Positions 35,296-49,868 are shown, counted from the first letter of the stretch. The stretch: 64,000 bases of DNA from Nematostella vectensis (GCF_932526225.1 NC_064038.1:18339075-18403074); one strand, 5' to 3'. Translations and numbers: made by a program. Notes: generated from the letters alone by a model not told the origin.

Positions 35296-35822
35296 AGTAG
35301 GGCGCGGTTAGTACTTGGATGGGTGACCGCCTGGGAATACCGTGTGCTGTAGGCATTTCCTTTTTGTCATCGAAGTACTCACAGGACTGTTATATAATAT
35401 ATATTTCTTACACAGTTCTGTCGTCTACGGCCATACCACTGAGAAAGCACCGGATCTCGTCCGATCACCGTAGTTAACCTCATTAGGGCACGGTTAGTAC
35501 TTGGATGGGTGACCGCCTGAGAATACCGTGTGCTGTAGGCATTTTCTTTTTGTTATCGTTTTACTCACAGGACCGTTATATAATAGATAGATCTTACACA
35601 GTTCTATCGTCTACGGCCATACCACTGAGAAAGCACCAGTTCTCGTCTGATCACCGAAGTTAAGCTAAGTAGGGCGCGGTTAGTACTTGGATGGGTGACC
35701 GCCTGGGAATACCGTGTGCTGTAGGCATTTCCTTTTTGTCATCGAAGTACTCACAGGACTGTTATATAATATATATTTCTTACACAGTTCTGTCGTCTAC
35801 GGCCATACCACTGAGAAAGCAC

Positions 35823-35853
<31 letters not shown>

Positions 35854-36008
35854 AGTAGGGCGCGGTTAGTACTTGGATGGGTGACCGCCTGGGAATACCG
35901 TGTGCTGTAGGCATTTCCTTTTTGTCATCGAAGTACTCACAGGACTGTTATATAATAGATAGATCTCACACAGTTCTATCGTCTACTGCCATACCACTTA
36001 GAAAGCAC

Positions 36009-36039
<31 letters not shown>

Positions 36040-36752
36040 AGTAGGGCGCGGTAAGTACTTGGATGGGTGACCGCTTCGGAATACCGTGTGCTGTAGACAT
36101 TTCCTTTTTGTTACCAAAGTACTCACAGGACTGTTATATAAAATCTATTTCTTACACAGTTCTGTCGTCTACGGCCATACCACTGAGAAAGCACCGGTTC
36201 TCGTCCGATCACCGTAGTTAAGCTCAGTAGGGCACGGTTAGTACTTGGATGGGTGACCGCCTGGGAATACCGTGTGCTGTAGGCATTTCCTTTTTGTTAT
36301 CGAGGTACTCACAGGACTGTTATATAATAGATAGATCTTAAACAGTTCTGTCGTCTACGACCATACCACTGAGAAAGCACAGGTTCTCGTCCGATCACCG
36401 AAGTTAAGCTCAGTAGGGCGCGGTTAGTACTTGGATGGGTGACCGCCTGGGAATACCGTGTGCTGTAGGCATTTCCTTTTTGTCATCGAAGTACTCACAG
36501 GACTGTTATATAATATATATTTCTTACACAGTTCTGTCGTCTACGGCCATACCACTGAGAAAGCACCGGTTCTCGTCCCATCACCGAAGTTAAGCTCAGT
36601 AGGGCGCGGTTAGTACTTGGATGGGTGACCGCCTGGGAATACCGTGTGCTGTAGGCATTTCCTTTTTGTCATCGAAGTACTCACAGGACTGTTATATAAT
36701 AGATAGATCTTACACAGTTCTATCGTCTACGGCCATACCACTTAGAAAGCAC

Positions 36753-36783
<31 letters not shown>

Positions 36784-36938
36784 AGTAGGGCGCGGTAAGT
36801 ACTTGGATGGGTGACCGCTTCGGAATACCGTGTGCTGTAGGCATTTCCTTTTTGTTACCAAAGTACTCACAGGACTGTTATATAAAATCTATTTCTTACA
36901 CAGTTCTGTCGTCTACGGCCATACCACTGAGAAAGCAC

Positions 36939-36969
<31 letters not shown>

Positions 36970-37124
36970 AGTAGGGCGCGGTAAGTACTTGGATGGGTGA
37001 CCGCTTCGGAATACCGTGTGCTGTAGGCATTTCCTTTTTGTCATCGAAGTACTCACAGGACTGTTATATAATAGATAGATCTTACACAGTTCTATCGTCT
37101 ACGGCCATACCACTTAGAAAGCAC

Positions 37125-37155
<31 letters not shown>

Positions 37156-37496
37156 AGTAGGGCGCGGTAAGTACTTGGATGGGTGACCGCTTCGGAATAC
37201 CGTGTGCTGTAGGCATTTCCTTTTTGTTACCAAAGTACTCACAGGACTGTTATATAAAATCTATTTCTTACACAGTTCTGTCGTCTACGGCCATACCACT
37301 GAGAAAGCACCGGTTCTCGTCCGATCACCGTAGTTAAGCTCAGTAGGGCACGGTTAGTACTTGGATGTGTGACCGCCTGGGAATACCGTGTGCTGTAGGC
37401 ATTTCCTTTTTGTTATCGAGGTACTCACAGGACTGTTATATAATAGATAGATCTTAAACAGTTCTGTCGTCTACGACCATACCACTGAGAAAGCAC

Positions 37497-37527
<31 letters not shown>

Positions 37528-37682
37528 AGTAGGGCGCGGTTAGTACTTGGATGGGTGACCGCCTGGGAATACCGTGTGCTGTAGGCATTTCCTTTTTGTC
37601 ATCGAAGTACTCACAGGACTGTTATATAATAGATAGATCTTACACAGTTCTATCGTCTACGGCCATACCACTTAGAAAGCAC

Positions 37683-37713
<31 letters not shown>

Positions 37714-38054
37714 AGTAGGGCGCGGTAAGTACTTGGATGGGTGACCGCTTCGGAATACCGTGTGCTGTAGGCATTTCCTTTTTGTTATCGAGGTACTGAC
37801 AGGACTGTTATATAATAGATAGATGTTACACAGTTCTATCGTTTACGGCCATACCACTGAGAAAGCACCAGTTCTCGTCCGATCACAGAACTTAAAGTCA
37901 GTATGGCACGGTTAGTACTTGGATGGGTGACCGCCTGGGAATACCGTGTGCTGTAGGCATTTCCTTTTTGTCATCGAAGTACTCACAGGACTGTTATATA
38001 ATATATATTTCTTACACAGTTCTGTCGTCTACGGCCATACCACTTAGAAAGCAC

Positions 38055-38085
<31 letters not shown>

Positions 38086-38426
38086 AGTAGGGCGCGGTAA
38101 GTACTTGGATGGGTGACCGCTTCGGAATACCGTGTGCTGTAGGCATTTCCTTTTTGTTACCAAAGTACTCACAGGACTGTTATATAAAATCTATTTCTTA
38201 CACAGTTCTGTCGTCTACGGCCATACCACTGAGAAAGCACCGGTTCTCGTCCGATCACCGTAGTTAAGCTCAGTAGGGCACGGTTAGTACTTGGATGGGT
38301 GACCGCCTGGGAATACCGTGTGCTGTAGGCATTTCCTTTTTGTTATCGAGGTACTCACAGGACTGTTATATAATAGATAGATCTTAAACAGTTCTGTCGT
38401 CTACGACCATACCACTGAGAAAGCAC

Positions 38427-38457
<31 letters not shown>

Positions 38458-38612
38458 AGTAGGGCGCGGTTAGTACTTGGATGGGTGACCGCCTGGGAAT
38501 ACCGTGTGCTGTAGGCATTTCCTTTTTGTCATCGAAGTACTCACAGGACTGTTATATAATAGATAGATCTTACACAGTTCTATCGTCTACGGCCATACCA
38601 CTTAGAAAGCAC

Positions 38613-38643
<31 letters not shown>

Positions 38644-38984
38644 AGTAGGGCGCGGTAAGTACTTGGATGGGTGACCGCTTCGGAATACCGTGTGCTGTAG
38701 GCATTTCCTTTTTGTTACCAAAGTACTCACAGGACTGTTATATAAAATCTATTTCTTACACAGTTCTGTCGTCTACGGCCATACCACTGAGAAAGCACCG
38801 GTTCTCGTCCGATCACCGTAGTTAAGCTCAGTAGGGCACGGTTAGTACTTGGATGTGTGACCGCCTGGGAATACCGTGTGCTGTAGGCATTTCCTTTTTG
38901 TTATCGAGGTACTCACAGGACTGTTATATAATAGATAGATCTTAAACAGTTCTGTCGTCTACGACCATACCACTGAGAAAGCAC

Positions 38985-39015
<31 letters not shown>

Positions 39016-39170
39016 AGTAGGGCGCGGTTAGTACTTGGATGGGTGACCGCCTGGGAATACCGTGTGCTGTAGGCATTTCCTTTGCGTCATCGAAGTACTC
39101 ACAGGACTGTTATATAATAGATAGATCTTACACAGTTCTATCGTCTACGGCCATACCACTTAGAAAGCAC

Positions 39171-39201
<31 letters not shown>

Positions 39202-39356
39202 ATTAGGGCGCGGTAAGTACTTGGATGGGTGACCGCTTGGGAATACCGTGTGCTGTAGGCATTTCCTTTTTGTTATCGAGGTACTGACAGGACTGTTATA
39301 TAATAGATAGATGTTACACAGTTCTATCGTTTACGGCCATACCACTGAGAAAGCAC

Positions 39357-39387
<31 letters not shown>

Positions 39388-39542
39388 AGTAGGGCGCGGT
39401 TAGTACTCGGATGGGTGACCGCCTGGGAATACCGTGTGCTGTAGGCATTTCCTTTTTGTCATCGAAGTACTCACAGGACTGTTATATAATATATATTTCT
39501 TACACAGTTCTGTCTTCTACGGCCATACCACTGAGAAAGCAC

Positions 39543-39573
<31 letters not shown>

Positions 39574-39728
39574 AGTAGGGCGCGGTTAGTACTTGGATGG
39601 GTGACCGCCTGGGAATACCGTGTGCTGTAGGCATTTCCTTTTTGTCATCGAAGTACTCACAGGACTGTTATATAATAGATAGATCTTACACAGTTCTATC
39701 GTCTACGGCCATACCACTTAGAAAGCAC

Positions 39729-39759
<31 letters not shown>

Positions 39760-40100
39760 AGTAGGGCGCGGTAAGTACTTGGATGGGTGACCGCTTCGGA
39801 ATACCGTGTGCTGTAGTCGTTTCCTTTTTGTTACCAAAGTACTCACAGGACTGTTATATAAAATATATTTCTTACACAGTTCTGTCGTCTACGGCCATAC
39901 CACTGAGAAAGCACCGGTTCTCGTCCGATCACCGTAGTAAAGCTCAGTAGGGCACGGTTAGTACTTGGATGTGTGACCGCCTGGGAATACCGTGTGCTGT
40001 AGGCATTTCCTTTTTGTTATCGAGGTACTCACAGGACTGTTATATAATAGATAGATCTTAAACAGTTCTGTCGTCTACGACCATACCACTGAGAAAGCAC

Positions 40101-40131
<31 letters not shown>

Positions 40132-40286
40132 AGTAGGGCGCGGTTAGTACTTGGATGGGTGACCGCCTGGGAATACCGTGTGCTGTAGGCATTTCCTTTT
40201 TGTCATCGAAGTACTCACAGGACTGTTATATAATAGATAGATCTTACACAGTTCTATCGTCTACGGCCATACCACTTAGAAAGCAC

Positions 40287-40317
<31 letters not shown>

Positions 40318-40472
40318 ATTAGGGCGCGGTAAGTACTTGGATGGGTGACCGCCTGGGAATACTGTGTGCTGTAGGCATTTCCTTTTTGTTATCGAAGTAC
40401 TCACAGGACTGTTATATAATAGATAGATCTTAAACAGTTCTATCGTCTACGGCCATACCACTGAGAAAGCAC

Positions 40473-40503
<31 letters not shown>

Positions 40504-40658
40504 AGTAGGGCGCGGTTAGTACTTGGATGGGTGACCGCCTGGGAATACCGTGTGCTGTAGGCATTTACTTTTTGTTTTCGAAGTACTAACAGGACTGTTA
40601 TATAATAGATAGATCTTACACAGTTCTATCGTCTACAGCCATACCACTGAGAAAGCAC

Positions 40659-40689
<31 letters not shown>

Positions 40690-40844
40690 AGTAGGGCGCG
40701 GTTAGTACTTGGATGGGTGACCGCCTGGGAAAACCGTGTGCTGTAGGCATTTCCTTTTTGTCATCGAAGTACTCACAGGACTGTTATATAATATATATTT
40801 CTTACACAGTTCTGTCGTCTACGGCCATACCACTTAGAAAGCAC

Positions 40845-40875
<31 letters not shown>

Positions 40876-41216
40876 AGTAGGGCGCGGTAAGTACTTGGAT
40901 GGGTGACCGCTTCGGAATACCGTGTGCATTAGGCATTTCCTTTTTGTTACCAAAGTACTCACAGGACTGTTATATAAAATCTATTTCTTACACAGTTCTG
41001 TCGTCTACGGCCATACCACTGAGAAAGCACCGGTTCTCGTCCGATCACCGTAGTTAAGCTCAGTAGGGCACGGTTAGTACTTGGATGGGTGACCGCCTGG
41101 GAATACCGTGTGCTGTAGGCATTTCCTTTTTGTTATCGAGGTACTCACAGGACTGTTATATAATAGATAGATCTTAAACAGTTCTGTCGTCTACGACCAT
41201 ACCACTGAGAAAGCAC

Positions 41217-41247
<31 letters not shown>

Positions 41248-41402
41248 AGTAGGGCGCGGTTAGTACTTGGATGGGTGACCGCCTGGGAATACCGTGTGCT
41301 GTAGGCATTTCCTTTTTGTCATCGAAGTACTCACAGGACTGTTATATAATAGATAGATCTTACACAGTTCTATCGTCTACGGCCATACCACTTAGAAAGC
41401 AC

Positions 41403-41433
<31 letters not shown>

Positions 41434-41774
41434 AGTAGGGCGCGGTAAGTACTTGGATGGGTGACCGCTTCGGAATACCGTGTGCTGTAGGCATTTCCTT
41501 TTTGTTACCAAAGTACTCACAGGACTGTTATATAAAATCTATTTCTTACACAGTTCTGTCGTCTACGGCCATACCACTGAGAAAGCACCGGTTCTCGTCC
41601 GATCACCGTAGTAAAGCTCAGTAGGGCACGGTTAGTACTTGGATGTGTGACCGCCTGGGAATACCGTGTGCTGTAGGCATTTCCTTTTTGTTATCGAGGT
41701 ACTCACAGGACTGTTATATAATAGATAGATCTTAAACAGTTCTGTCGTCTACGACCATACCACTGAGAAAGCAC

Positions 41775-41805
<31 letters not shown>

Positions 41806-41960
41806 AGTAGGGCGCGGTTAGTACTTGGATGGGTGACCGCCTGGGAATACCGTGTGCTGTAGTCATTTCCTTTTTGTCATCGAAGTACTCACAGGACTGT
41901 TATATAATAGATAGATCTTACACAGTTCTATCGTCTACGGCCATACCACTTAGAAAGCAC

Positions 41961-41991
<31 letters not shown>

Positions 41992-42332
41992 ATTATGGCG
42001 CGGTAAGTACTTGGATGGGTGACCGCTTCGGAATACCGTGTGCTGTAGGCATTTCCTTTTTGTTATCGAGGTACTGACAGGACTGTTATATAATAGATAG
42101 ATGTTACACAGTTCTATCGTTTACGGCCATACCACTGAGAAAGCACCAGTTCTCGTCCGATCACAGAACTTAAAGTCAGTATGGCACGGTTAGTACTTGG
42201 ATGGGTGACCGCCTGGGAATACTGTGTGCTGTAGGCATTTCCTTTTTGTTATCGAGGTACTCACAGGACTGTTATATAATAGATAGATCTTAAACAGTTC
42301 TATCGTCTACGGCCATACCACTGAGAAAGCAC

Positions 42333-42363
<31 letters not shown>

Positions 42364-42518
42364 AGTAGGGCGCGGTTAGTACTTGGATGGGTGACCGCCT
42401 GGGAATACCGTGTGCTGTAGGCATTTACTTTTTGTCATCGAAGTACTCACAGGACTGTTATATAATAGATAGATCTTACACAGTTCTATCGTCTACCTCC
42501 ATACCACTTAGAAAGCAC

Positions 42519-42549
<31 letters not shown>

Positions 42550-43076
42550 ATTAGGGCGCGGTAAGTACTTGGATGGGTGACCGCTTCGGAATACCGTGTG
42601 CTGTAGGCATTTCCTTTTTGTTATCGAGGTACTGACAGGACTGTTATATAATAGATAGATGTTACACAGTTCTATCGTTTACGGCCATACCACTGAGAAA
42701 GCACCAGTTCTCGTCCGATCACAGAACTTAAAGTCAGTATGGCACGGTTAGTACTTGGACGGGTGACCGCCTGGGAATACCGTGTGCTGTAGGCATTTCC
42801 TTTTTGTCATCGAAGTACTCACAGGACTGTTATATAATAGATAGATCTTAAACAGTTCTATCGTCTACGGCCATACCACTGAGAAAGCACCGGTTCTCGT
42901 CCGATCACCGAAGATAAGCTCAGTAGGGCGTGGTTAGTACTTGGATGGGTGACCGCCTGGGAATACTGTGTGCTGTAGGCATTTCCTTTTTGTTATCGAG
43001 GTACTCACAGGACTGTTATATAATAGATAGATCTTAAACAGTTCTATCGTCTACGGCCATACCACTGAGAAAGCAC

Positions 43077-43107
<31 letters not shown>

Positions 43108-43262
43108 AGTAGGGCGCGGTTAGTACTTGGATGGGTGACCGCCTGGGAATACCGTGTGCTGTAGGCATTTACTTTTTGTTTTCGAAGTACTAACAGGACT
43201 GTTATATAATAGATAGATCTTACACAGTTCTATCGTCTACGGCCATACCACTGAGAAAGCAC

Positions 43263-43293
<31 letters not shown>

Positions 43294-43448
43294 AGTAGGG
43301 CGCGGTTAGTACTTGGATGGGTGACCGCCTGGGAATACCGTGTGCTGTAGGCATTTCCTTTTTGTCATCGAAGTACTCACAGGACTGTTATATAATATAT
43401 ATTTCTTACACAGTTCTGTCGTCTACGGCCATACCACTTAGAAAGCAC

Positions 43449-43479
<31 letters not shown>

Positions 43480-43820
43480 AGTAGGGCGCGGTAAGTACTT
43501 GGATGGGTGACCGCTTCGGAATACCGTGTGCTGTAGGCATTTCCTTTTTGTTACCAAAGTACTCACAGGACTGTTATATAAAATCTTTTTCTTACACAGT
43601 TCTGTCGTCTACGGCCATACCACTGAGAAAGCACCGGTTCTCGTCCGATCACCGTAGTTAAGCTCAGTAGGGCACGGTTAGTACTTGGATGGGTGACCGC
43701 CTGGGAATACCGTGTGCTGTAGGCATTTCCTTTTTGTTATCGAGGTACTCACAGGACTGTTATATAATAGATAGATCTTAAACAGTTCTGTCGTCTACGA
43801 CCATACCACTGAGAAAGCAC

Positions 43821-43851
<31 letters not shown>

Positions 43852-44378
43852 AGTAGGGCGCGGTTAGTACTTGGATGGGTGACCGCCTGGGAATACCGTG
43901 TGCTGTAGGCATTTCCTTTTTGTCATCGAAGTACTCACAGGACTGTTAGATAATAGATATATCTTACACAGTTCTATCGTCTACGGCTATACCACTTAGA
44001 AAGCACTGGTTCTCGTCCGATCACCGAAGTTAAGCTCAGTAGGGCGCGGTAAGTACTTGGATGGGTGACCGCTTCGGAATACCGTGTGCTGTTGGCATTT
44101 CCTTTTTGTTATCGAGGTACTGACAGGACTGTTATATAATAGATAGATGTTACACAGTTCTATCGTTTACGGCCATATTACTGAGAAAGCACCAGTTCTC
44201 GTCCGATCACAGAATTTAAAGTCAGTAGGGCACGGTTAGTACTTGGACGGGTGACCGCCTGGGAATACCGTGTGCTGTAGGCATTTCCTTTTTGTTATCG
44301 AGGTACTCACAGGACTGTTATATAATAGATAGATCTTAAACAGTTCTATCGTCTACGGCCATACCACTGAGAAAGCAC

Positions 44379-44409
<31 letters not shown>

Positions 44410-44750
44410 AGTAGGGCGCGGTTAGTACTTGGATGGGTAACAGCCTGGGAATACCGTGTTCTGTAGGCATTTACTTTTTGTTTTCGAAGTACTAACAGGA
44501 CTGTTATATAATAGATAGATCTTACAAAGTTCTATCGTCTACGGCCATACCACTGAAAAAGCACCGGTTCTCGTCCGATCACCGTAGTTAAGCTCAGTAG
44601 GGCGCGGTTAGTACTTGGATGGGTGACCGACTGGGAATACCGTGTGCTGTAGGCATTTCCTTTTTGTCATCGAAGTACTCACAGGACTGTTATATAATAT
44701 ATATTTCTTACACAGTTCTGTCGTCTACGGCCATACCACTGAGAAAGCAC

Positions 44751-44781
<31 letters not shown>

Positions 44782-45122
44782 AGTAGGGCGCGGTAAGTAC
44801 TTGGATGGGTGACCGCTTCGGAATACCGTGTGCTGTTGGCATTTCCTTTTTGTTATCGAGGTACTGACAGGACTGTTATATAATAGATAGATGTAACACA
44901 GTTCTATCGTTTACGGCCATATTACTTAGAAAGCACCAGTTCTCGTCCGATCACAAAACTTAAAGTCAGTAGGGCACGGTAAGTACTTGGACGGGTGACC
45001 GCCTGGGAATACCGTGTGCTGTAGGCATTTCCTTTTTGTTATCGAGGTACTCACAGGACTGTTATATAATAGATAGATCTTAAACAGTTCTATCGTCTAC
45101 GGCCATACCACTGAGAAAGCAC

Positions 45123-45153
<31 letters not shown>

Positions 45154-45308
45154 AGTAGGGCGCGGTTAGTACTTGGATGGGTGACCGCCTGGGAATACCG
45201 TGTGCTGTAGGCATTTCCTTTTTGTTATCGAGGTACTCACAGGACTGTTATATAATAGATAGATCTTAAACAGTTCTGTCGTCTACGACCATACCACTGA
45301 GAAAGCAC

Positions 45309-45339
<31 letters not shown>

Positions 45340-45494
45340 AGTAGGGCGCGGTTAGTACTTGGATGGGTGACCGCCTGGGAATACCGTGTGCTGTAGGCAT
45401 TTCCTTTTTGTCATCGAAGTACTCACAGGACTGTTATATAATAGATAGATCTTACACAGTTCTATCGTCTACCTCCATACCACTTAGAAAGCAC

Positions 45495-45525
<31 letters not shown>

Positions 45526-45654
45526 ATGAGGGCGCGGTAAGTACTTGGATGGGTGACCGCTTCGGAATACCGTGTGGTGTTGGCATTTCCTTTTTGTTAT
45601 CGAGGTACTGACAGTGCTGTTATATAATAGATAGATGTTACACAGTTCTATCGT
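28459..45654 (+). repeat. Long duplication, copy 2 (17.2 kb); array block IV, units 153-244
   Basis: This is a near-identical repeat of 1-17754. Unit order equals blocks I and II with units 60-62 missing. Differences I noticed are 35560-35561 TT for GG at 7102-7103, C at 37132 for T at 8674, C at 39451 for T at 10993, and T at 41863 for G at 13963. Five bases in about 17.2 kb mean either a very recent unequal exchange or an assembly duplication. The few real differences and the clean 558-bp length change favour a biological origin, but do not prove it. Confidence 0.92.
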
Positions 45655-45866
45655 TTACGGCCATACCACTGAGAAAGCACCAGTTCTCGTCCGATCACAG
45701 AACTTAAAGTCAGTAGGGCACGGTTAGTACTTGGACGGGTGACCGCCTGGGAATACCGTGTGCTGTAGGCATTTCCTTTTTGTTATCGAGGTACTCACAG
45801 GACTGTTATATAATAGATAGATCTTAAACTGTTCTAACGTCTACGGCCATACCACTGAGAAAGCAC

Positions 45867-45897
<31 letters not shown>

Positions 45898-46052
45898 AGT
45901 AGGGCGCGGTTAGTACTTGGATGGGTGACAGCCTGGGAATACCGTGTGCTGTAGGCATTTACTTTTTGTTTTCGAAGTACTAACAGGACTGTTATATAAT
46001 AGATAGATCTTACACAGTTCTATCGTCTACGGCCATACCACTGAAAAAGCAC

Positions 46053-46083
<31 letters not shown>

Positions 46084-46238
46084 AGTAGGGCGCGGTTAGT
46101 ACTTGGATGGGTGACCGCCTGGGAATACCGTGTGCTGTAGGCATTTCCTTTTTGTCATCGAAGTACTCACAGGACTGTTAGATAATAGATATATCTTACA
46201 CAGTTCTATCGTCTACGGCCATACCACTTAGAAAGCAC

Positions 46239-46269
<31 letters not shown>

Positions 46270-46610
46270 AGTAGGGCGCGGTAAGTACTTGGATGGGTGA
46301 CAGCTTCGGAATACCGTGTGCTGTTGGCATTTCCTTTTTGTTATCGAGGTACTGACAGGACTGTTATATAATAGATAGATGTTACACAGTTCTATCGTTT
46401 ACGGCCATATTACTGAGAAAGCACCAGTTCTCGTCCGATCACAGAACTTAAAGTCAGTAGGGCACGGTTAGTACTTGGACGGGTGACCGCCTGGGAATAC
46501 CGTGTGCTGTAGGCATTTCCTTTTTGTTATCGAGGTACTCACAGGACTGTTATATAATAGATAGATCTTAAACAGTTCTATCGTCTACGGCCATACCACT
46601 GAGAAAGCAC

Positions 46611-46641
<31 letters not shown>

Positions 46642-46982
46642 AGTAGGGCGCGGTTAGTACTTGGATGGGTGACAGCCTGGGAATACCGTGTGCTGTAGGC
46701 ATTTACTTTTTGTTTTCGAAGTACTAACAGGACTGTTATATAATAGATAGATCTTACACAGTTCTATCGTCTACGGCCATACCACTGAAAAAGCACCGGT
46801 TCTCGTCCGATCACCGTAGTTAAGCTCAGTAGGGCGCGGTTAGTACTTGGATGGGTGACCGCCTGGGAATACCGTGTGCTGTAGGCATTTCCTTTTTGTC
46901 ATCGAAGTACTCACAGGACTGTTATATAATATATATTTCTTACACAGTTCTGTCGTCTACGGCCATACCACTGAGAAAGCAC

Positions 46983-47013
<31 letters not shown>

Positions 47014-47354
47014 AGTAGGGCGCGGTAAGTACTTGGATGGGTGACCGCTTCGGAATACCGTGTGCTGTTGGCATTTCCTTTTTGTTATCGAGGTACTGAC
47101 AGTACTGTTATATAATAGATAGATGTTACACAGTTCTATCGTTTACGGCCATACCACTGAGAAAGCACCAGTTCTCGTCCGATCACAGAACTTAAAGTCA
47201 GTAGGGCACGGTTAGTACTTGGACGGGTGACCGCCTGGGAATACCGTGTGCTGTAGGCATTTCCTTTTTGTTATCGAGGTACTCACAGGACTGTTATATA
47301 ATAGATAGATCTTAAACTGTTCTAACGTCTACGGCCATACCACTGAGAAAGCAC

Positions 47355-47385
<31 letters not shown>

Positions 47386-47540
47386 AGTAGGGCGCGGTTA
47401 GTACTTGGATGGGTGACAGCCTGGGAATACCGTGTGCTGTAGGCATTTACTTTTTGTTTTCGAAGTACTAACAGGACTGTTATATAATAAATAGATCTTA
47501 CACAGTTCTATCGTCTACGGCCATACCACTGAAAAAGCAC

Positions 47541-47571
<31 letters not shown>

Positions 47572-47726
47572 AGTAGGGCGCGGTTAGTAATTGGATGGGT
47601 GACCGCCTGGGAATACCGTGTGCTGTAGGCATTTCCTTTTTGTCATCGAAGTACTCACAGGACTGTTATATAATATATATTTCTTACACAGTTCTGTCGT
47701 CTACGGCCATACCACTGAGAAAGCAC

Positions 47727-47757
<31 letters not shown>

Positions 47758-48098
47758 AGTAGGGCGCGGTAAGTACTTGGATGGGTGACCGCTTCGGAAT
47801 ACCGTGTGCTGTTGGCATTTCCTTTTTGTTATCGAGGTACTGACAGTACTGTTATATAATAGATAGATGTTACACAGTTCTATCGTTTACGGCCATACCA
47901 CTGAGAAAGCACCAGTTCTCGTCCGATCACAGAACTTAAAGTCAGTAGGGCACGGTTAGTACTTGGACGGGTGACCGCCTGGGAATACCGTGTGCTGTAG
48001 GCATTTCCTTTTTGTTATCGAGGTACTCACAGGACTGTTATATAATAGATAGATCTTAAACTGTTCTAACGTCTACGGCCATATCACTGAGAAAGCAC

Positions 48099-48129
<31 letters not shown>

Positions 48130-48188
48130 AGTAGGGCGCGGTTAGTACTTGGATGGGTGACCGCCTGGGAATACCGTGTGCTGTAGGC
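45585..48188 (+). repeat. Array block V: class 4 tetramer repeat (744 bp), units 245-258
   Basis: Class 4 genes at 45653, 46397, 47141 and 47885 are spaced exactly 744 bp. Order: 4, 7, 6, 1; 4, 3p, 6, 5/1; 4, 7, 6, 5/1; 4, 7. Each tetramer therefore has one diverged copy and three better copies. The second member switches between 7 and 3p. The same tetramer occurs singly at genes 5105-5663 and 16265-16823. Many class 6 and second-member genes here read CTGAAAAAG or GACAGCC, so few genes in this block are fully canonical. Confidence 0.87.
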
Positions 48189-48284
48189 ATTTCCTTTTTG
48201 TCATCGAAGTACTCACAGGACTGTTATATAATAGATAGATCTTACACAGTTCTATCGTCTACGGCCATACCACTTAGAAAGCAC

Positions 48285-48315
<31 letters not shown>

Positions 48316-48656
48316 AGTAGGGCGCGGTAAGTACTTGGATGGGTGACCGCTTCGGAATACCGTGTGCTGTAGGCATTTCCTTTTTCTTACCAAAGTACTC
48401 ACAGGACTGTTATATAAAATCTATTTCTTACACAGTTCTGTCGTCTACGGCCATACCACTGAGAAAGCACCGGTTCTCGTCCGATCACCGTAGTTAAGCT
48501 CATTAGGGCACGGTTAGTACTTGGATGGGTGACCGCCTGAGAATACCGTGTGCTGTAGGCATTTACTTTTTGTTATCGTGGTACTCACAGGACTGTTATA
48601 TAATAGATAGATCTTAAACAGTTCTGTCGTCTACGGCCATACCACTGAGAAAGCAC

Positions 48657-48687
<31 letters not shown>

Positions 48688-49214
48688 AGTAGGGCGCGGT
48701 AAGTACTTGGATGGGTGACCGCTTCGGAATACCGTGTGCTGTAGGCATTTCCTTTTTGTTACCAAAGTACTCACAGGACTGTTATATAAAATCTATTTCT
48801 TACACAGTTCTGTCGTCTACGACCATACCACTGAGAAAGCACCGGTTCCCGTCCGATTACCGTAGTTAAGCTCATTAGGGCACGGTTAGTACTTGGACGG
48901 GTGACCGCCTGGAAATACCGTGTGCTGTAGGCATTTCCTTTTTGTTACCGAAGTACTCACAGGACTGTTATATAAAATCTATTTCTTACACAGTTCTGTC
49001 GTCTACGGCCATACCACTGAGAAAGCACCGGTTCTCGTCCGATCACCGTAGTTAAGCTCAGTAGGGCACGGTTAGTACTTGGACGGGTGACCGCCTGGGA
49101 ATACCGTGTGCTGTACGCATTTCCTTTTTCTTATCGATGTACTCACAGGACTGTTATATAATAGATAGACCTTACACAGTTCTATCGTCTACGGCCATAC
49201 CACTGAGAAAGCAC

Positions 49215-49245
<31 letters not shown>

Positions 49246-49586
49246 AGTAGGGCGCGGTAAGTACTTGGATGGGTGACCGCTTCGGAATACCGTGTGCTGT
49301 AGGCATTTCCTTTTTGTTACCGAAGTACTCACAGGACTGTTATATCAAATCTATTTCTTATACAGTTCTGTCGTCTACGGCCATACCACTGAGAAAGCAC
49401 CGGTTCTCGTCCGATCACCGTAGTTAAGCTCAGTAGGGCACGGCTAGTACTTGGATTGGTGACCGCCTGGGAATACCGTGTGCTGTAGGCATTTCCTTTT
49501 TGTTATCGAGGTACTCACAGGACTGTTATATAATAGATAGATCTTAAACAGTTCTATCGTCTACGGCCATACCACTGAGAAAGCAC

Positions 49587-49617
<31 letters not shown>

Positions 49618-49862
49618 AGTAGGGCGCGGTTAGTACTTGGATGGGTGACCGCCTGGGAATACCGTGTGCTGTAGGCATTTCCTTTTTGTCATCGAAGTAC
49701 TAACAGGACTGTTATATAATAGATAGATCTTAAACAGTTCTGTCGTCTACGACCATACCACTGAGAAAGCACCGGTTCTCGTCCGATCACCGAATTTAAG
49801 CTCAGTAGGGCGCGGTTAGTACTTGGATGGGTGACCGCCTGTGAATACCGTGTGCTGTAGGC
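48189..49862 (+). repeat. Array block VI: heterogeneous patch, units 259-267
   Basis: Nine units, genes 48257 to 49745, carry many changes seen once or rarely elsewhere. They include TTTTTCTTACC before 48443, TTATCGTGG with CTTAAAC before 48629, CCGATTACC and GGAAATACC in 48815, GGACGGG in class 2-like genes 48815 and 49001, GTACGC at the end of 49001, AGACCTTACAC before 49187, a changed TATA and TTATACAG before 49373, CACGGCTAG and GGATTGG in 49373, and CTGTGAAT in 49745. The patch looks less homogenised than its surroundings. Confidence 0.8.
49373..49491 (+). rRNA. 5S rRNA gene, class 2-like with several private changes
   Basis: This is a class 2 gene (CCGTAG, GCACGG) with CACGGCTAG (T72C) and GGATTGG (G85T). 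The first hits the end of the intermediate element and helix V, where U72 pairs with A103; the second hits helix IV and box C. Its TATA box reads TATATCAA, and the sequence before the start has TTATACAG. Taken together this is one of the least canonical non-class-4 copies and may be weakly active. It sits in the heterogeneous patch. Confidence 0.75.
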
Positions 49863-49868
49863 ATTTCC

